64,000 nucleotides of DNA from Fermentimonas sp. (GCA_015478775.1 JADMKP010000008.1:558076-622075), one strand, 5' to 3'; numbered from the stretch's first letter, positions 36,430-47,489 are shown. Numbers and translations: made by a program. The notes: generated from the letters alone by a model not told the origin.

Positions 36430-36612
36430 TTTGAATGAAAAAGGATGCCTAATCTGAATGAAAAAGAATACCTAATTTGGATGAAAAAGGATGCATAATC
36501 TGAATGAAAAAGGATGCATAATCTGGATGAAAAAGGATGCCTAATCTGAATGAAAAAGAATGCCTAATTTGGATGAAAAAGAATGGCTAATTTGAATGAA
36601 AAGGTTGATTAA
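36407..36612 (+). repeat. 23-bp tandem array from the ovoA stop to the stop of the convergent lipid kinase gene
   Basis: Nine units: 36407-36429 is the end of ovoA; seven 23-nt units follow at 36430, 36453, 36476, 36499, 36522, 36545 and 36568; the last (36591-36612, 22 nt) includes the reverse-strand stop of the lipid kinase gene. Most units read (T)GAATGAAAAAGGATGCCTAA, so each contains an in-phase ATG...TAA micro-ORF (MKKDA, MKKNT, MKKNA and so on). No hairpin terminator is present in the gap. Confidence 0.95.
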
Positions 36613-37562
36613 TTAAACCATCTGGTCAGTGCACTAAATATGTTATCGTTCTCTTTTCTCTTTCTCTCTATGAGGTCTGCAGATGAGGGAACGAAAACTT
36701 TTAAGCCTTTGTGTACTATTTTTACATTTATTTCAGCATCAGTATAAAAAGGCTCCCCATCAACATGCATTACGCCTGGTTTAGAGCGCTTAATATGCAA
36801 TTTGCGAGTGAGCAATGATGTCATTTTACTATTTTTGTCAATATTCTTAGTAAACAGTTGAATTGTAGTTTGAGGCATCTCCATGGCGTTTAGGGGTTTT
36901 AAGACAGAAACATTCATCATCCCATCATCCATACATGCTCCCGGGGCTATATAGGCTTCGTTGCCATATTGCGAAGCATTGGCACAAGTTAGTATAAAAG
37001 CTTTCTCAGTGAGAGCGCCATCGTCGTAAGTCAACTCATATTCCTCTGCTCTGAAATCTACCACACTCTCTAATACATTTCGTACATAACCAAGCGGTCC
37101 TCTTTTTTTCTCATCAGCAAATCTGTCGCTAACAAAAGCATCGAACCCAAAACCACAGGTACAGAAAAATATATGATCATTTGCCACTCCATAATCAATG
37201 GTGCGTGTATGCGCATTAAGTATAATATTAATAGCTTTTTCTGAATCAAGAGGGATCCCAAGTTCACGAGCAAGACCATTGCCTGAGCCATAAGGTAGGA
37301 TACCAAGTACAGTGTCACTGTTTATTAGCTCTCGGGCAACTTCATTTACCGTTCCATCACCTCCGGCGGTAATTACAAATTTGAATTTATTCTCTACAGC
37401 ATGACGTGCAATTTCAGAGGCATGGTTTGGGTAGCCTGTTACTCTTATCAATAGATCATATTTCTTCTGATCTATTGCTGCAGCTACCTCTTCGGGGATA
37501 TATTTTTTAGATTCAGTACCAGAAATAGGATTGATGATAAGGCAAACTTTATCTTTTGGCAT
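36609..37562 (-). CDS. YegS/BmrU-family lipid (diacylglycerol) kinase
   Basis: 317 residues, DAGK catalytic fold. NPISGTESKK at the N-terminus, the nucleotide loop TAGGDGTVNEVA (near residue 67), LPYGSGNGLARELG (near residue 95), and C-terminal SKPGVMHVDGEPF. It phosphorylates a membrane lipid such as diacylglycerol, linking to phospholipid turnover. A -7 box TATATTTG lies at 37625-37618. Its stop codon lies in the array extending from ovoA. Confidence 0.9.
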   Translation of the reverse strand: MPKDKVCLIINPISGTESKKYIPEEVAAAIDQKKYDLLIRVTGYPNHASEIARHAVENKFKFVITAGGDGTVNEVARELINSDTVLGILPYGSGNGLARELGIPLDSEKAINIILNAHTRTIDYGVANDHIFFCTCGFGFDAFVSDRFADEKKRGPLGYVRNVLESVVDFRAEEYELTYDDGALTEKAFILTCANASQYGNEAYIAPGACMDDGMMNVSVLKPLNAMEMPQTTIQLFTKNIDKNSKMTSLLTRKLHIKRSKPGVMHVDGEPFYTDAEINVKIVHKGLKVFVPSSADLIERKRKENDNIFSALTRWFN

Positions 37563-37652
37563 ATTTGTAATTCATGTTTAACTTATTATTTACATCAATA
37601 ATAACTCTCAGTTTCAACAAATATAACACATTTTTGTTTTTAATCCTTTTAA

Positions 37653-37684
37653 TTTGTCCCTTAAACTCTAGTTGATTACTTTTG
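37653..37684 (+). promoter_or_regulatory. promoter of the sodium:solute symporter gene
   Basis: TTTG (37653-37656), 20 nt, TACTTTTG (37677-37684): consensus Bacteroidota promoter; start near 37690, leader about 26 nt. Confidence 0.8.
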
Positions 37685-37715
37685 CTTCGGAAAAATAACA
37701 TTATAATATATTCTA

Positions 37716-39188
37716 ATGCAATCCTCTTTTATCCTTATTATTATTGCCGCATACTTTGGAGTACTGATGCTTATATCCTATCTCACTAGTAGGAAAGGGT
37801 CGGGAAACGATACTTTCTTTAGAGCCAATAAATCATCTAAATGGTATGTAGTGGCTGTTGCGATGATAGGTACTTCAATTTCGGGAGTAACCTTTGTTTC
37901 TGTAACCGGCATGGTCAGAAATCTTGATATGACATACATGCAGATGGTATTTGGCTTTTTCTTTGGCTACTTGGTTATTGCGTATGTGTTGCTACCTCTT
38001 TATTATCGATTAAACCTTACAACAATATATGGATATCTGGAGCAACGTTTCGGGAGAAATTCATATAAAACAGGCGCGTGGTTTTTTCTTCTTTCTAAGA
38101 TAGTGGGTGCTGCAGCCAGGCTTTATCTTGTTGCATTTATTTTACAAACTCTGGTGTTTGATGCATGGGGTATTCCATTTGTAATTACAGTTATAGGCAT
38201 CATTTTGGTAATATGGCTGTATAGTCACAAAAGTGGTATTAAAACAATTATATGGACTGACTGGTTGCAGACTATTCTTTTTTTAACAGCACTCGTGCTA
38301 ATCGTGTGGCAAGTATCTACGAGGCTTAATTTTAATATAGGAGATACTATAGCAGCAATTGGAAACAGCCCGCATTCAAGAATATTTGTTTTTGACGACT
38401 GGGGCAGTACACAGAATTTCTTTAAACAGTTTTTTAGTGGTATGTTTATTACCATTGTGATGACCGGTTTGGATCAGGATCAGATGCAGAAAAATCTTAC
38501 TATTAGAACTTTAAAGGATGCTCAGAAAAATGTGGTATCATACGGATTAGCTTTTGCTCCAATCAATTTTCTATTTCTTTCTCTTGGGGTATTGCTTATC
38601 ATTTTTGCCGAACAAAACGGTATTGTCTTACCTGAAATCTCTGATAATATTTTACCCGTAATCGCCAGTGAGTATCTTGGTTCTGGAGTATTGGGTATTT
38701 TTATTGTTGGAATAGTTGCCGCCGCTTTCTCAAGTGCAGATTCGGCACTAACAGCTTTAACCACATCGTTTTGTATCGATATATTAGATATGAAAGCATT
38801 ATCTAAGAGCAAAGAGCAGGAGAAAAAAGATGTAAAGACTCGCGGAATAGTACATATTGGTATAAGTATTATATTTGTTTTAATAATACTTGTAATAGAA
38901 GCTATTGGTTCTGATAGTATAATTACTGCAATTTATAAACTAGCATCTTACACTTACGGACCACTGCTTGGTTTGTATTGTTTTGGTCTTTATTCAAAAG
39001 TGAAGCCTCGAGATTTATATGTTCCATATGTGGCCATTGCTGCACCAATTCTTTGTTTTATTATTGAGATTGCTATGAAACAAATTTATAATTACCAAGT
39101 AGGATACGAGCTTCTATTAATTAACGGGTTAATTACCGGTATTGGGCTTTGGATAATTTCTACAGGAAAAAAGAATTTTCTTAAATAA
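37716..39188 (+). CDS. sodium:solute symporter (SSS family)
   Basis: 490 residues with about 13 helices. The family core is SGVTFVSVTGMVRNLDMTYMQ, the GYLEQRFGRNSYKTGAWFFLLSKIVGAAARLYL segment around helix 3-4, and AAFSSADSALTALTTSF in helix 8 with the Na2-site Ser residues. It imports a solute with Na+; the substrate (sugar, amino acid or other) cannot be read from sequence. It lies 51 nt before engB and may share its transcript. Confidence 0.9.
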   Translation: MQSSFILIIIAAYFGVLMLISYLTSRKGSGNDTFFRANKSSKWYVVAVAMIGTSISGVTFVSVTGMVRNLDMTYMQMVFGFFFGYLVIAYVLLPLYYRLNLTTIYGYLEQRFGRNSYKTGAWFFLLSKIVGAAARLYLVAFILQTLVFDAWGIPFVITVIGIILVIWLYSHKSGIKTIIWTDWLQTILFLTALVLIVWQVSTRLNFNIGDTIAAIGNSPHSRIFVFDDWGSTQNFFKQFFSGMFITIVMTGLDQDQMQKNLTIRTLKDAQKNVVSYGLAFAPINFLFLSLGVLLIIFAEQNGIVLPEISDNILPVIASEYLGSGVLGIFIVGIVAAAFSSADSALTALTTSFCIDILDMKALSKSKEQEKKDVKTRGIVHIGISIIFVLIILVIEAIGSDSIITAIYKLASYTYGPLLGLYCFGLYSKVKPRDLYVPYVAIAAPILCFIIEIAMKQIYNYQVGYELLLINGLITGIGLWIISTGKKNFLK

Positions 39189-39239
39189 AACAAAGTAACT
39201 TTACCGCTTAATTTAGGAACTTAATTTTAAACATATAAA

Positions 39240-39839
39240 ATGATTATAAAAAGCGCCGAATTCGTAATTAGTAATAGCGATTACAGACTATGTCCTCAAG
39301 ATGGTAAGCCTGAATACGCTTTCATTGGTCGCTCAAACGTAGGCAAGTCTTCATTGATAAATATGATTACAAATAAGAAAGGGCTAGCCATGACTTCCTC
39401 TAAACCAGGAAAGACAACTCTTATAAATCATTTCATCATTAACGATCAATGGTATCTTGTCGATTTGCCTGGATATGGCTTTGCTCGCAGAAGCAAAGAG
39501 GGTAGGGAGAAACTAAGAGTAATTATAGAGGATTATATCTTAGAAAGAGCAGAGTTGGTAAATCTGTTTGTTCTAATTGATGTGCGTCATGAACCTCAAC
39601 TAATAGATCTTGAATTTATGGAGTGGTTGGGAGAAAATGAGGTGCCTTTTTCGATTGTATTTACAAAAACAGATAAACTTAGTGCGCTTCGACTGCAAAC
39701 AAATGTTGAAGCCTATCATGATAAATTGAAGGAGATTTGGGACGAACTTCCTCCTATTTTTATTACATCTTCTGAGAAAAAGCAGGGTAGGGAAGAGCTT
39801 GTTGATTATATAGGTAAGATACAATCAGAAATGGTTTAA
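39240..39839 (+). CDS. engB: ribosome biogenesis GTP-binding protein EngB (YihA/YsxC)
   Basis: 199 residues. G1 [13 protein letters not shown]2 region [14 protein letters not shown]3 [13 protein letters not shown]4 FTKTDKL, G5 ITSSEKK. It acts in assembly of the 50S subunit. It ends at a terminator structure (39896-39963) facing the ATP synthase operon. Confidence 0.97.
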   Translation: MIIKSAEFVISNSDYRLCPQDGKPEYAFIGRSNVGKSSLINMITNKKGLAMTSSKPGKTTLINHFIINDQWYLVDLPGYGFARRSKEGREKLRVIIEDYILERAELVNLFVLIDVRHEPQLIDLEFMEWLGENEVPFSIVFTKTDKLSALRLQTNVEAYHDKLKEIWDELPPIFITSSEKKQGREELVDYIGKIQSEMV

Positions 39840-39895
39840 TATACAATTACTTTTGATTTTACTCTACATTCACAATAGATAAGAACTGATTTTAG

Positions 39896-39963
39896 AAGCA
39901 AGCTTAATTGAATTAAAATACATCTGATAAGATGCACATACTAATTGTAAGACTTGCTTTTTA
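39896..39963 (+). terminator. branched terminator after engB
   Basis: AAGCAAGCTTAATT (from 39896) pairs with AATTGTAAGACTTGCTT (to 39959) with small bulges, followed by TTTTT. A second hairpin CATCT-GATA-AGATG (39921-39934) sits in the loop. It lies between convergent engB and atpG. Confidence 0.65.
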
Positions 39964-39976
39964 AAACTAACAGCGA

Positions 39977-40867
39977 CTAACTACGTCCAAATGAACCCCC
40001 TACAATATCAAGTAGCTCGTTTGTAATAGACTCCTGACGTAGTTTGTTGTATTCTCTCTTAAGTTCATCAATAAGATTATCAGCATTGTCATTAGCAATT
40101 TGCATAGCTATCATCCTAGCAGCATGTTCAGAAGTTGAAGAGTCTATAAAAGAAGTAAAAAGTTTTACCTTTAATACCTTAGGTAGTAAATCTTCAATAA
40201 GTGTGATTCTGTCGGGTTCAATTATATAATCGTTTACAACATCGTCATTATTATATCTTTCATTATCGTTTACACTTATATTAAGTTCTAAAGGTAAAAA
40301 CTGATCACGTTTTACAATAAGTGATCCTTTACTTTTAAAATGATGGTATATCAGCTCTACTTTATCGATATCTTTTTGTAGAAACATTTCCATTAATTCT
40401 TCTGCCAAAACTTTAATGTCGCTGTATGCAGGCTTAGAAATTATATGAGAAAAATCACCTTCCTCTGTTTGAAGACCCATTTTATCAACCGCCTTAGAAA
40501 CCTTAAGACCTATAGGATAAATTAAAATATTTTTTTCACCTAAAGAGCTGTAAGAGTCGACAACTGATTTTAACTCATTAATAATGTTATGATTAAATCT
40601 ACCCGCTAAACCAGTGTTTGAAGCAATAGCCAGAATTGCTACTCTTTTTACTTCTCTTTGTTCTGTAAAAGGTGTAGTGAAATTATCCTCCTTACTTAAA
40701 AGCAAATCAAGTATTTCACTTAATTTACTCTCGTAAGGTGATAAATTATTTAATGTTTTCTGAGCTTTCTGCAACTTGGCAGATGAAACCATCATCATGG
40801 CCGTAGTAATCTTTTGAGTAGATCTTACGGATTGAAGTCTGGTCTTTATATCTTTAAGTTGTGCCAT
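39977..40867 (-). CDS. atpG: ATP synthase F1 gamma subunit
   Basis: 296 residues. N-terminal helix MAQLKDIKTRLQSVRSTQKITTAM and C-terminal helix ELKREYNKLRQESITNELLDIVGG form the rotating coiled coil; the Rossmann-like middle has LAIASNTGLAGRFN. It couples c-ring rotation to the alpha/beta hexamer. Last gene of the operon, 4 nt after atpA. Confidence 0.97.
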   Translation of the reverse strand: MAQLKDIKTRLQSVRSTQKITTAMMMVSSAKLQKAQKTLNNLSPYESKLSEILDLLLSKEDNFTTPFTEQREVKRVAILAIASNTGLAGRFNHNIINELKSVVDSYSSLGEKNILIYPIGLKVSKAVDKMGLQTEEGDFSHIISKPAYSDIKVLAEELMEMFLQKDIDKVELIYHHFKSKGSLIVKRDQFLPLELNISVNDNERYNNDDVVNDYIIEPDRITLIEDLLPKVLKVKLFTSFIDSSTSEHAARMIAMQIANDNADNLIDELKREYNKLRQESITNELLDIVGGSFGRS

Positions 40868-40871
40868 TTAA

Positions 40872-42461
40872 TTACTCCTGCATAGATTTTACAACATCGG
40901 CGGCAACAGTTTCTATTATTTTGCCTATCTCATCATTCATAACACCCTCCTTCAAAGGTTTAAGCACATCCTCCTTATGAGAAAGATTTATAGTATACAG
41001 AAATTCTTTTTCAAATTCCAATACTCTCGATAATGGAATATCTTTTAACAGACCATGAGTTCCACAATACAATACCGCAATCTGATGCTCCACGCTCATA
41101 GGGCTGTGCACAGGTTGTACAAGCAATTGTTCATTCTTCTGTCCCTTATCAATTGTCATGGCAGTAACCGCATCCATATCACCACCAAATTTGGTAAATG
41201 CAGCCAATTCCTGATACTGTGCCTGATCAATTTTAAGAGAACCGGCAACCTTTTTCATAGCTTTTATCTGTGCATTACCACCAACACGTGATACAGAGAT
41301 ACCAACGTTAATGGCGGGGCGAATTCCCTTGTTATACAGGTCGGCCTCAAGAAATATCTGACCATCAGTAATTGAGATAACATTTGTTGGAATATACGAA
41401 GAAACGTCACCATCTTGAGTTTCGATAATGGGAAGTGCTGTAAGCGAACCGCCACCTTTTACTCTTGTTGCAAGACTTTCGGGCAGGTCATTCATTTGAA
41501 CCGCCACCTCTTCTTGTGAAATGATATTGGCTGCTCTTTCCAATAAGCGAGAGTGGAGATAAAAAATGTCACCTGGATAAGCTTCCCTACCAGATGGACG
41601 TCGAAGTATTAATGAAACCTCACGATAAGCAACAGCTTGTTTCGATAAATCATCATACACCACAAGTGCATGCCTGCCTGTATCACGAAAATACTCGCCA
41701 ATAGCAGCACCAGCAAATGGTGCAATATATCGCATAGCTGCAGGGTCTGACCCACTTGCAGATATAATTATGGTGTAGTCCATTGCTCCATGATCTTCAA
41801 GCGTCTTTACAATTGTTGCAACAGAAGATCCTTTTTGTCCTATTGCTACATATATACAATAAACTGGATCACCAGCCTCAAAACTTTTTCTCTGATTAAG
41901 AATGGTATCAATTGCAATACTTGTCTTGCCAGTTTGTCTATCCCCAATTATAAGTTCACGCTGTCCTCTACCTATAGGAATCATAGCGTCAATCGACTTT
42001 AATCCTGTCTGTAGTGGAGTATCCACAGGTTCACGATATATAACGCCTGGAGCTCTTCTTTCAAGCGGCATTTCTACAAGATCACCCTTAATAGGTCCTT
42101 TGCCGTCAATTGGCTCTCCAGTTGGAGTTATAACTCTACCTAGCATACCCTCCCCAACAAAAATATTGGCAACTCGCCCTGTGCGCTTAACAATGAAACC
42201 CTCTTTAATTTCATTAGAAGAACCTAGAAGAATTGCACCCACATTATCCTCTTCCAGATTCATAACAATGGCTTGCATACCATTATCGAATTCTAATAGT
42301 TCATTAGATTCTGCATTACGAAGTCCGAATATCCTAACAACACCATCACTTACACTTATTACAGTGCCAGTTTCATCAAACTTTACGTCGGTATCAATGC
42401 CTTCTAGTTGCATTCTGAGCAACTCTGAAACTTCGCTTACTTTTATTGTATTGTTAGCCAT
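40872..42461 (-). CDS. atpA: ATP synthase F1 alpha subunit
   Basis: 529 residues with the non-catalytic P-loop [13 protein letters not shown] (near residue 169), the conserved [23 protein letters not shown] and the arginine finger region [11 protein letters not shown]-terminal beta barrel and C-terminal helical domain are both present at normal length. Part of the F1 head on the cytoplasmic face. Confidence 0.98.
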   Translation of the reverse strand: MANNTIKVSEVSELLRMQLEGIDTDVKFDETGTVISVSDGVVRIFGLRNAESNELLEFDNGMQAIVMNLEEDNVGAILLGSSNEIKEGFIVKRTGRVANIFVGEGMLGRVITPTGEPIDGKGPIKGDLVEMPLERRAPGVIYREPVDTPLQTGLKSIDAMIPIGRGQRELIIGDRQTGKTSIAIDTILNQRKSFEAGDPVYCIYVAIGQKGSSVATIVKTLEDHGAMDYTIIISASGSDPAAMRYIAPFAGAAIGEYFRDTGRHALVVYDDLSKQAVAYREVSLILRRPSGREAYPGDIFYLHSRLLERAANIISQEEVAVQMNDLPESLATRVKGGGSLTALPIIETQDGDVSSYIPTNVISITDGQIFLEADLYNKGIRPAINVGISVSRVGGNAQIKAMKKVAGSLKIDQAQYQELAAFTKFGGDMDAVTAMTIDKGQKNEQLLVQPVHSPMSVEHQIAVLYCGTHGLLKDIPLSRVLEFEKEFLYTINLSHKEDVLKPLKEGVMNDEIGKIIETVAADVVKSMQE

Positions 42462-42479
42462 GATCTGTATTAATTACGC

Positions 42480-43046
42480 TTATATATTTTGTGAAGCACT
42501 TACAGCTTCAATTTTTTTAAAATGACTCTTTATACGAGTTAACTCTCCAGAGACACTGGCATCCCAGCGATAATCATCAAGATGAAGTACAAATCCACCT
42601 ATTATATCGGGATCTACTATCGGATCGAGCTCTAAATTCTCTCCAACAAACTTCTGTATACGCTTTTGAAAGCTATTAATTTCCTCTTTATTAAATTGCA
42701 CTGCAGTAATAATTTTTCCATGCAGAATCTTAAACCTATCTCTATAGAGCTCAATATATCGTAAAGCAATATATTGGATTAAATCCTCCCTCTCGTTTAG
42801 AAAGATCATATCTGCCATCTTTTTTAGAGAACTAGGCAGATTGTCACCTGTAGCAGTATTAAAAATTTTCAATCTTTCTTCTAGTCTTATAGACGTATTT
42901 GTTAGAGCAACACGTAGCTCAGGCACTTCCCAAAAAACTTCCGATATAGTCTTCATTCTTTCGTACACTTCACCCTGCTGATCTAACGAAATTGCATAGT
43001 CCAGCAAAGATCTGGCGTAACGTGTTGAAATTAGTCCTCTATCCAT
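42480..43046 (-). CDS. atpH: ATP synthase F1 delta subunit
   Basis: 188 residues. OSCP/delta family: N-terminal helical bundle beginning RGLISTRYARSLLDYA and C-terminal segment DPDIIGGFVLHLDDYRWDASV, which contacts the b stalk. It fixes the alpha/beta head to the stator. 18 nt before atpA. Confidence 0.93.
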   Translation of the reverse strand: MDRGLISTRYARSLLDYAISLDQQGEVYERMKTISEVFWEVPELRVALTNTSIRLEERLKIFNTATGDNLPSSLKKMADMIFLNEREDLIQYIALRYIELYRDRFKILHGKIITAVQFNKEEINSFQKRIQKFVGENLELDPIVDPDIIGGFVLHLDDYRWDASVSGELTRIKSHFKKIEAVSASQNI

Positions 43047-43051
43047 CTTTA

Positions 43052-43552
43052 TTACGATTTCGAAATTTCAATCTCATCCAACAAACGATCAATCATTCCT
43101 TTCTGTTCTTTCTCACTACTAAGTTTCTCACGCAGTATCTTCTCAGTAAGAGCAACAGAAAGCTTTGTTACTTCGCTTCTTATCGATTTTAAAGCTTCTT
43201 CCTTTTCAGCATTAATTTGAGTTCTTGCTTTAGCTAAAATCCTATCAGATTCCATAACAGCATTCTCTCTTGCTTCATTCATAATTTGCTCACTAAGCCT
43301 TGATGCTTCTTTAAGAATAACTTTTTGCTCTTTACGAGCATCTGCCAAAATTAATTCACTAGTCTCTTTTACTTTAGCAAGCTCTTCTTTAGCTTCTCTT
43401 GCCGATTTCAGTGATTCCTCTATGTAATTATTACGTTGATTAACTGATTCTAATATTGTGGGAAAACCATATTTAACCAGAATTAAAACAACGATTCCAA
43501 ATGATATCGTCATCCATAAGAGTAGCCCGGGTTCGGGAGTCAATAACGACAT
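43052..43552 (-). CDS. atpF: ATP synthase Fo b subunit
   Basis: 166 residues: one N-terminal membrane helix (LLLWMTISFGIVVLILVKYG) and a long charged coiled coil, the peripheral stalk. Only one b-type gene is present, so a b2 homodimer is expected. It lies 5 nt from atpH and 12 nt from atpE. Confidence 0.95.
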   Translation of the reverse strand: MSLLTPEPGLLLWMTISFGIVVLILVKYGFPTILESVNQRNNYIEESLKSAREAKEELAKVKETSELILADARKEQKVILKEASRLSEQIMNEARENAVMESDRILAKARTQINAEKEEALKSIRSEVTKLSVALTEKILREKLSSEKEQKGMIDRLLDEIEISKS

Positions 43553-43564
43553 ATTATATAATTT

Positions 43565-43810
43565 TTAAAGAATAAATCCACAAACTACAATTGCAAACAG
43601 TGCAACACCTTCAATAAGAGCCGCCGAGATAATCATTGTGGTACGAATATCCCCACCTGCTTCGGGCTGACGAGCAATACCTTCAACTGCTGCTTTACCT
43701 ATTTGACTTATGCCAAACGCAGCCCCTATAACAGCTATAGCTATTCCAATTGCAGGACCAATTGTGCCTACACTACCTGACACTTCCAATAACACTGATA
43801 ATAATTCCAT
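43565..43810 (-). CDS. atpE: ATP synthase Fo c subunit
   Basis: 81 residues, two helices. Helix 1 is glycine-rich (GPAIGIAIAVIGAAFG), the polar loop is EGIARQPEAGG, and the ion-binding Glu lies in helix 2, ALIEGVALFAIVV. The residues after Glu (GVALF) are not the Na+ signature (Ser/Thr followed by a Tyr), so a proton-driven ring is expected. A 154-nt gap with a 12-bp repeat (AATAATTAGAAG type, near 43845-43872) separates it from atpB. Confidence 0.97.
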   Translation of the reverse strand: MELLSVLLEVSGSVGTIGPAIGIAIAVIGAAFGISQIGKAAVEGIARQPEAGGDIRTTMIISAALIEGVALFAIVVCGFIL

Positions 43811-43964
43811 AATTTTTATTTGTTAAATTTATCTTTAATATATTCTTCTAATTATTCTTCTAATTATTCTTATTAATGTAGTTTTCCTCAAACGCTTGCT
43901 AAAATTTTCTCCAAAAACATTTGCCTCTAATTGTATTTATAAGCATTTTTTAAATTAAATCATT

Positions 43965-45089
43965 TTAGGTAACACTATTTTTAGCAACCTTTTTATTGTC
44001 ATCAGAGTGATCATGTCTGGCAAGACCGACAAATACAGCTGAAAGTAGCGTAAACACATATGCTTGTATAAATGCAACTAGCAGTTCAACAAAATTAATA
44101 AACACACTAAAAACAACAGATAAGACTGTCATAGAGCTATTTATTGCCGATCCTAAGCTTACGGTAATAAAAACAAGACATGTCAATCCCAATACAATTG
44201 CATGACCTGCCATAATGTTTGCAAACAAACGAATCATTAATGCAAAAGGTTTTGTAAACATCCCCACAACCTCAATTATGGGCATTAGTGGAAATGGAAC
44301 CTTTAGCCATGTTGGCACATCGGGCCAAAATATTTCTTTATAATATGCTTTTGATCCTGTAAGATTAACAACTAAAAATGTTCCAATTGCTAATACCAAT
44401 GTAACAGCTATATTGCCCGTAATATTGGCTCCCCCAGGGAAGAAAGGAATCAATCCAATTAGGTTGTTTATAAAAATAAAGAAGAAAACCGTAAGCAAAT
44501 AAGGGGAGTAACGTTTATAATCTTTTCCCACCGTTGTTTTTATAACTTCATCCTCAATCATTAATATAACCATCTCCATCAGTCCTGCAAATCCCTTATT
44601 AGACTTCAAAGGATCTCGCTTCATCACACGGGCAACAGCTAATATAATAACTATTAATATAAGAGAGTTGATAATTAAGGCAGCAGCATTCTTTGTCATT
44701 GAAAGGTCCAGAGGTCTTATCTCATTACCCGAACTATCAAATTCTACAATCTTACCGTTATATTTTCCTTCAGTGGCAATCTGAAAGCCATTATAACTAT
44801 TACTACCATGATTAAACTTTGAGGAGGAGAAAAAATGCCACCCAGAGTTCTTGCTATGTATAATAATTGGAAGAGATACAGCAATATGCCTCTCCCCATC
44901 ACTCCAAACGTGCCACTCATAAGAATCGGCCAAGTGTCCAAGAATAAGCTCTTTCACATTTAGCTCTTCCTCAACAATAGCTTCTACAGGCGCTGTTTGA
45001 TCTATAACCGAATTAGCCGCACCTATATTGATAGATGTAGCATAAACCATTATAACCAACAGCCACAATTTATTAAATATATCTCTCAT
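43965..45089 (-). CDS. atpB: ATP synthase Fo a subunit
   Basis: 374 residues, longer than the E. coli protein (271). An N-terminal signal-like helix (LWLLVIMVYATSINIGAA) and about 100 exported residues precede the usual bundle, as in other Bacteroidota. The essential Arg lies in KPFALMIRLFANIMAGH, and the proton half-channel region in NFVELLVAFIQAYVFTLLSAVFVGLA. Its ATG overlaps the stop of the 145-residue gene upstream. Confidence 0.96.
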   Translation of the reverse strand: MRDIFNKLWLLVIMVYATSINIGAANSVIDQTAPVEAIVEEELNVKELILGHLADSYEWHVWSDGERHIAVSLPIIIHSKNSGWHFFSSSKFNHGSNSYNGFQIATEGKYNGKIVEFDSSGNEIRPLDLSMTKNAAALIINSLILIVIILAVARVMKRDPLKSNKGFAGLMEMVILMIEDEVIKTTVGKDYKRYSPYLLTVFFFIFINNLIGLIPFFPGGANITGNIAVTLVLAIGTFLVVNLTGSKAYYKEIFWPDVPTWLKVPFPLMPIIEVVGMFTKPFALMIRLFANIMAGHAIVLGLTCLVFITVSLGSAINSSMTVLSVVFSVFINFVELLVAFIQAYVFTLLSAVFVGLARHDHSDDNKKVAKNSVT

Positions 45090-45523
45090 TCGACTATATG
45101 TTCCCTTTCCTCCGGATGTCTGTTTTGTTCAAACTCCCTCTTCATATATTTCTCCATTCTCAAATACATAAGTGTCTCCCATATTATACTTAATATATAA
45201 TATATAGCAAATACAATTGCAAAGTTTTTTATGTATGTGGTGTGAATTAGCCAGTATATTGCTATTACGATAAAAGATGCAAATGTTTTTATCATTTTTA
45301 GCAACATATAAATATTTACTATGTGTCCAGAATTATGAAATGGAGCAATTTTAAAACGCCAAATAAAAATTAAACCCATTAAATAAAAAAAGGTGGGCAC
45401 AATTGCATATCCATTAAATTTCATTTGTGGGAATATATGATGAACTACAAGCCAACCCCCTACACCTATAACAATCATGATTATAGTATGAAATAAATAC
45501 AAATATTTCGCTAGTCTATCCAT
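45086..45523 (-). CDS. small four-helix membrane protein in the atp operon (AtpI-like position)
   Basis: 145 residues, four hydrophobic segments (about 7-27, 41-58, 72-96 and 99-120) and a charged C-terminus (YMKREFEQNRHPEEREHIVE). It overlaps atpB (ATGA) and touches atpC, so it is tightly coupled to the ATP synthase. Position and size resemble AtpI, the c-ring assembly factor, but no AtpI sequence motif is recognised. An assembly role is inferred from context. Confidence 0.7.
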   Translation of the reverse strand: MDRLAKYLYLFHTIIMIVIGVGGWLVVHHIFPQMKFNGYAIVPTFFYLMGLIFIWRFKIAPFHNSGHIVNIYMLLKMIKTFASFIVIAIYWLIHTTYIKNFAIVFAIYYILSIIWETLMYLRMEKYMKREFEQNRHPEEREHIVE

Positions 45524-45768
45524 TATTTATGTATTGAATCTATGCAGACAATTATATTGTTATTATTTACCTCTACAAAACCATCGTTAATTTCCATATC
45601 CTTAACATGTCCGTCGGCCGAGAAAATTATCTGACCACGAGTAAGAGATGAAATTATTGGTGCGTGATTGTTTAATATCTGGAATGGTCCCATGGCACCT
45701 GGTAGAGTTATCCACTCTATTTCACCTCTAAAATATGTCTTTTCGGGACTTATAATTTCCAGCTTCAT
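45523..45768 (-). CDS. atpC: ATP synthase F1 epsilon subunit (short form)
   Basis: 81 residues: only the N-terminal beta-sandwich of epsilon (MKLEIISPEKTYFRGEIEWITLPGAMG, FQILNNHAPIISSL). The C-terminal helical hairpin that inhibits ATP hydrolysis in E. coli is absent, as in other Bacteroidota. The frame ends without sign of frameshift. It lies 49 nt after atpD. Confidence 0.93.
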   Translation of the reverse strand: MKLEIISPEKTYFRGEIEWITLPGAMGPFQILNNHAPIISSLTRGQIIFSADGHVKDMEINDGFVEVNNNNIIVCIDSIHK

Positions 45769-45817
45769 ACCATTATTATATTTTTATATCCTTATGTGCG
45801 AAGTTTGCTTGCAAGGT

Positions 45818-47344
<1,527 letters not shown>

Positions 47345-47377
47345 TTAATTAAACGGTGACTTCTGCTCCACCTAGCA

Positions 47378-47385
47378 CAAAGATA
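47378..47385 (-). promoter_or_regulatory. -7 box of the atp operon
   Basis: TATCTTTG on the minus strand, 46 nt before the atpD ATG. No clear -33 box. Confidence 0.55.
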
Positions 47386-47429
47386 ATAAAAAATAATTAT
47401 AATAAGTTATGCCCTTATCTCGCAATTAT

Positions 47430-47461
47430 AACATAAAACGGGCAACACAAAGTGCTGCCCG
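47430..47461 (-). terminator. intrinsic terminator after secDF
   Basis: CGGGCA-n-CAC / GTG-n-TGCCCG stem (47439-47461) with a 3-nt loop; TTTTATGTT follows on the minus strand. It lies 28 nt after the secDF stop and upstream of the atp promoter. Confidence 0.75.
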
Positions 47462-47489
47462 AAATATTATAGATAAGAATATTCGTAAA

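Noticed and set aside
36407-36612. CRISPR array
   Set aside because: Units are contiguous with no spacers, and no cas genes are nearby. The same holds for the other arrays.
43565-43810. Sodium-translocating c ring
   Set aside because: The residues after the ion-binding Glu (GVALF) lack the Ser/Thr and Tyr of the Na+ signature.
43830-43875. Promoter or regulatory array in the atpB-atpE gap
   Set aside because: It is a simple 12-bp AT-rich repeat without promoter boxes; noted in the atpE entry only.
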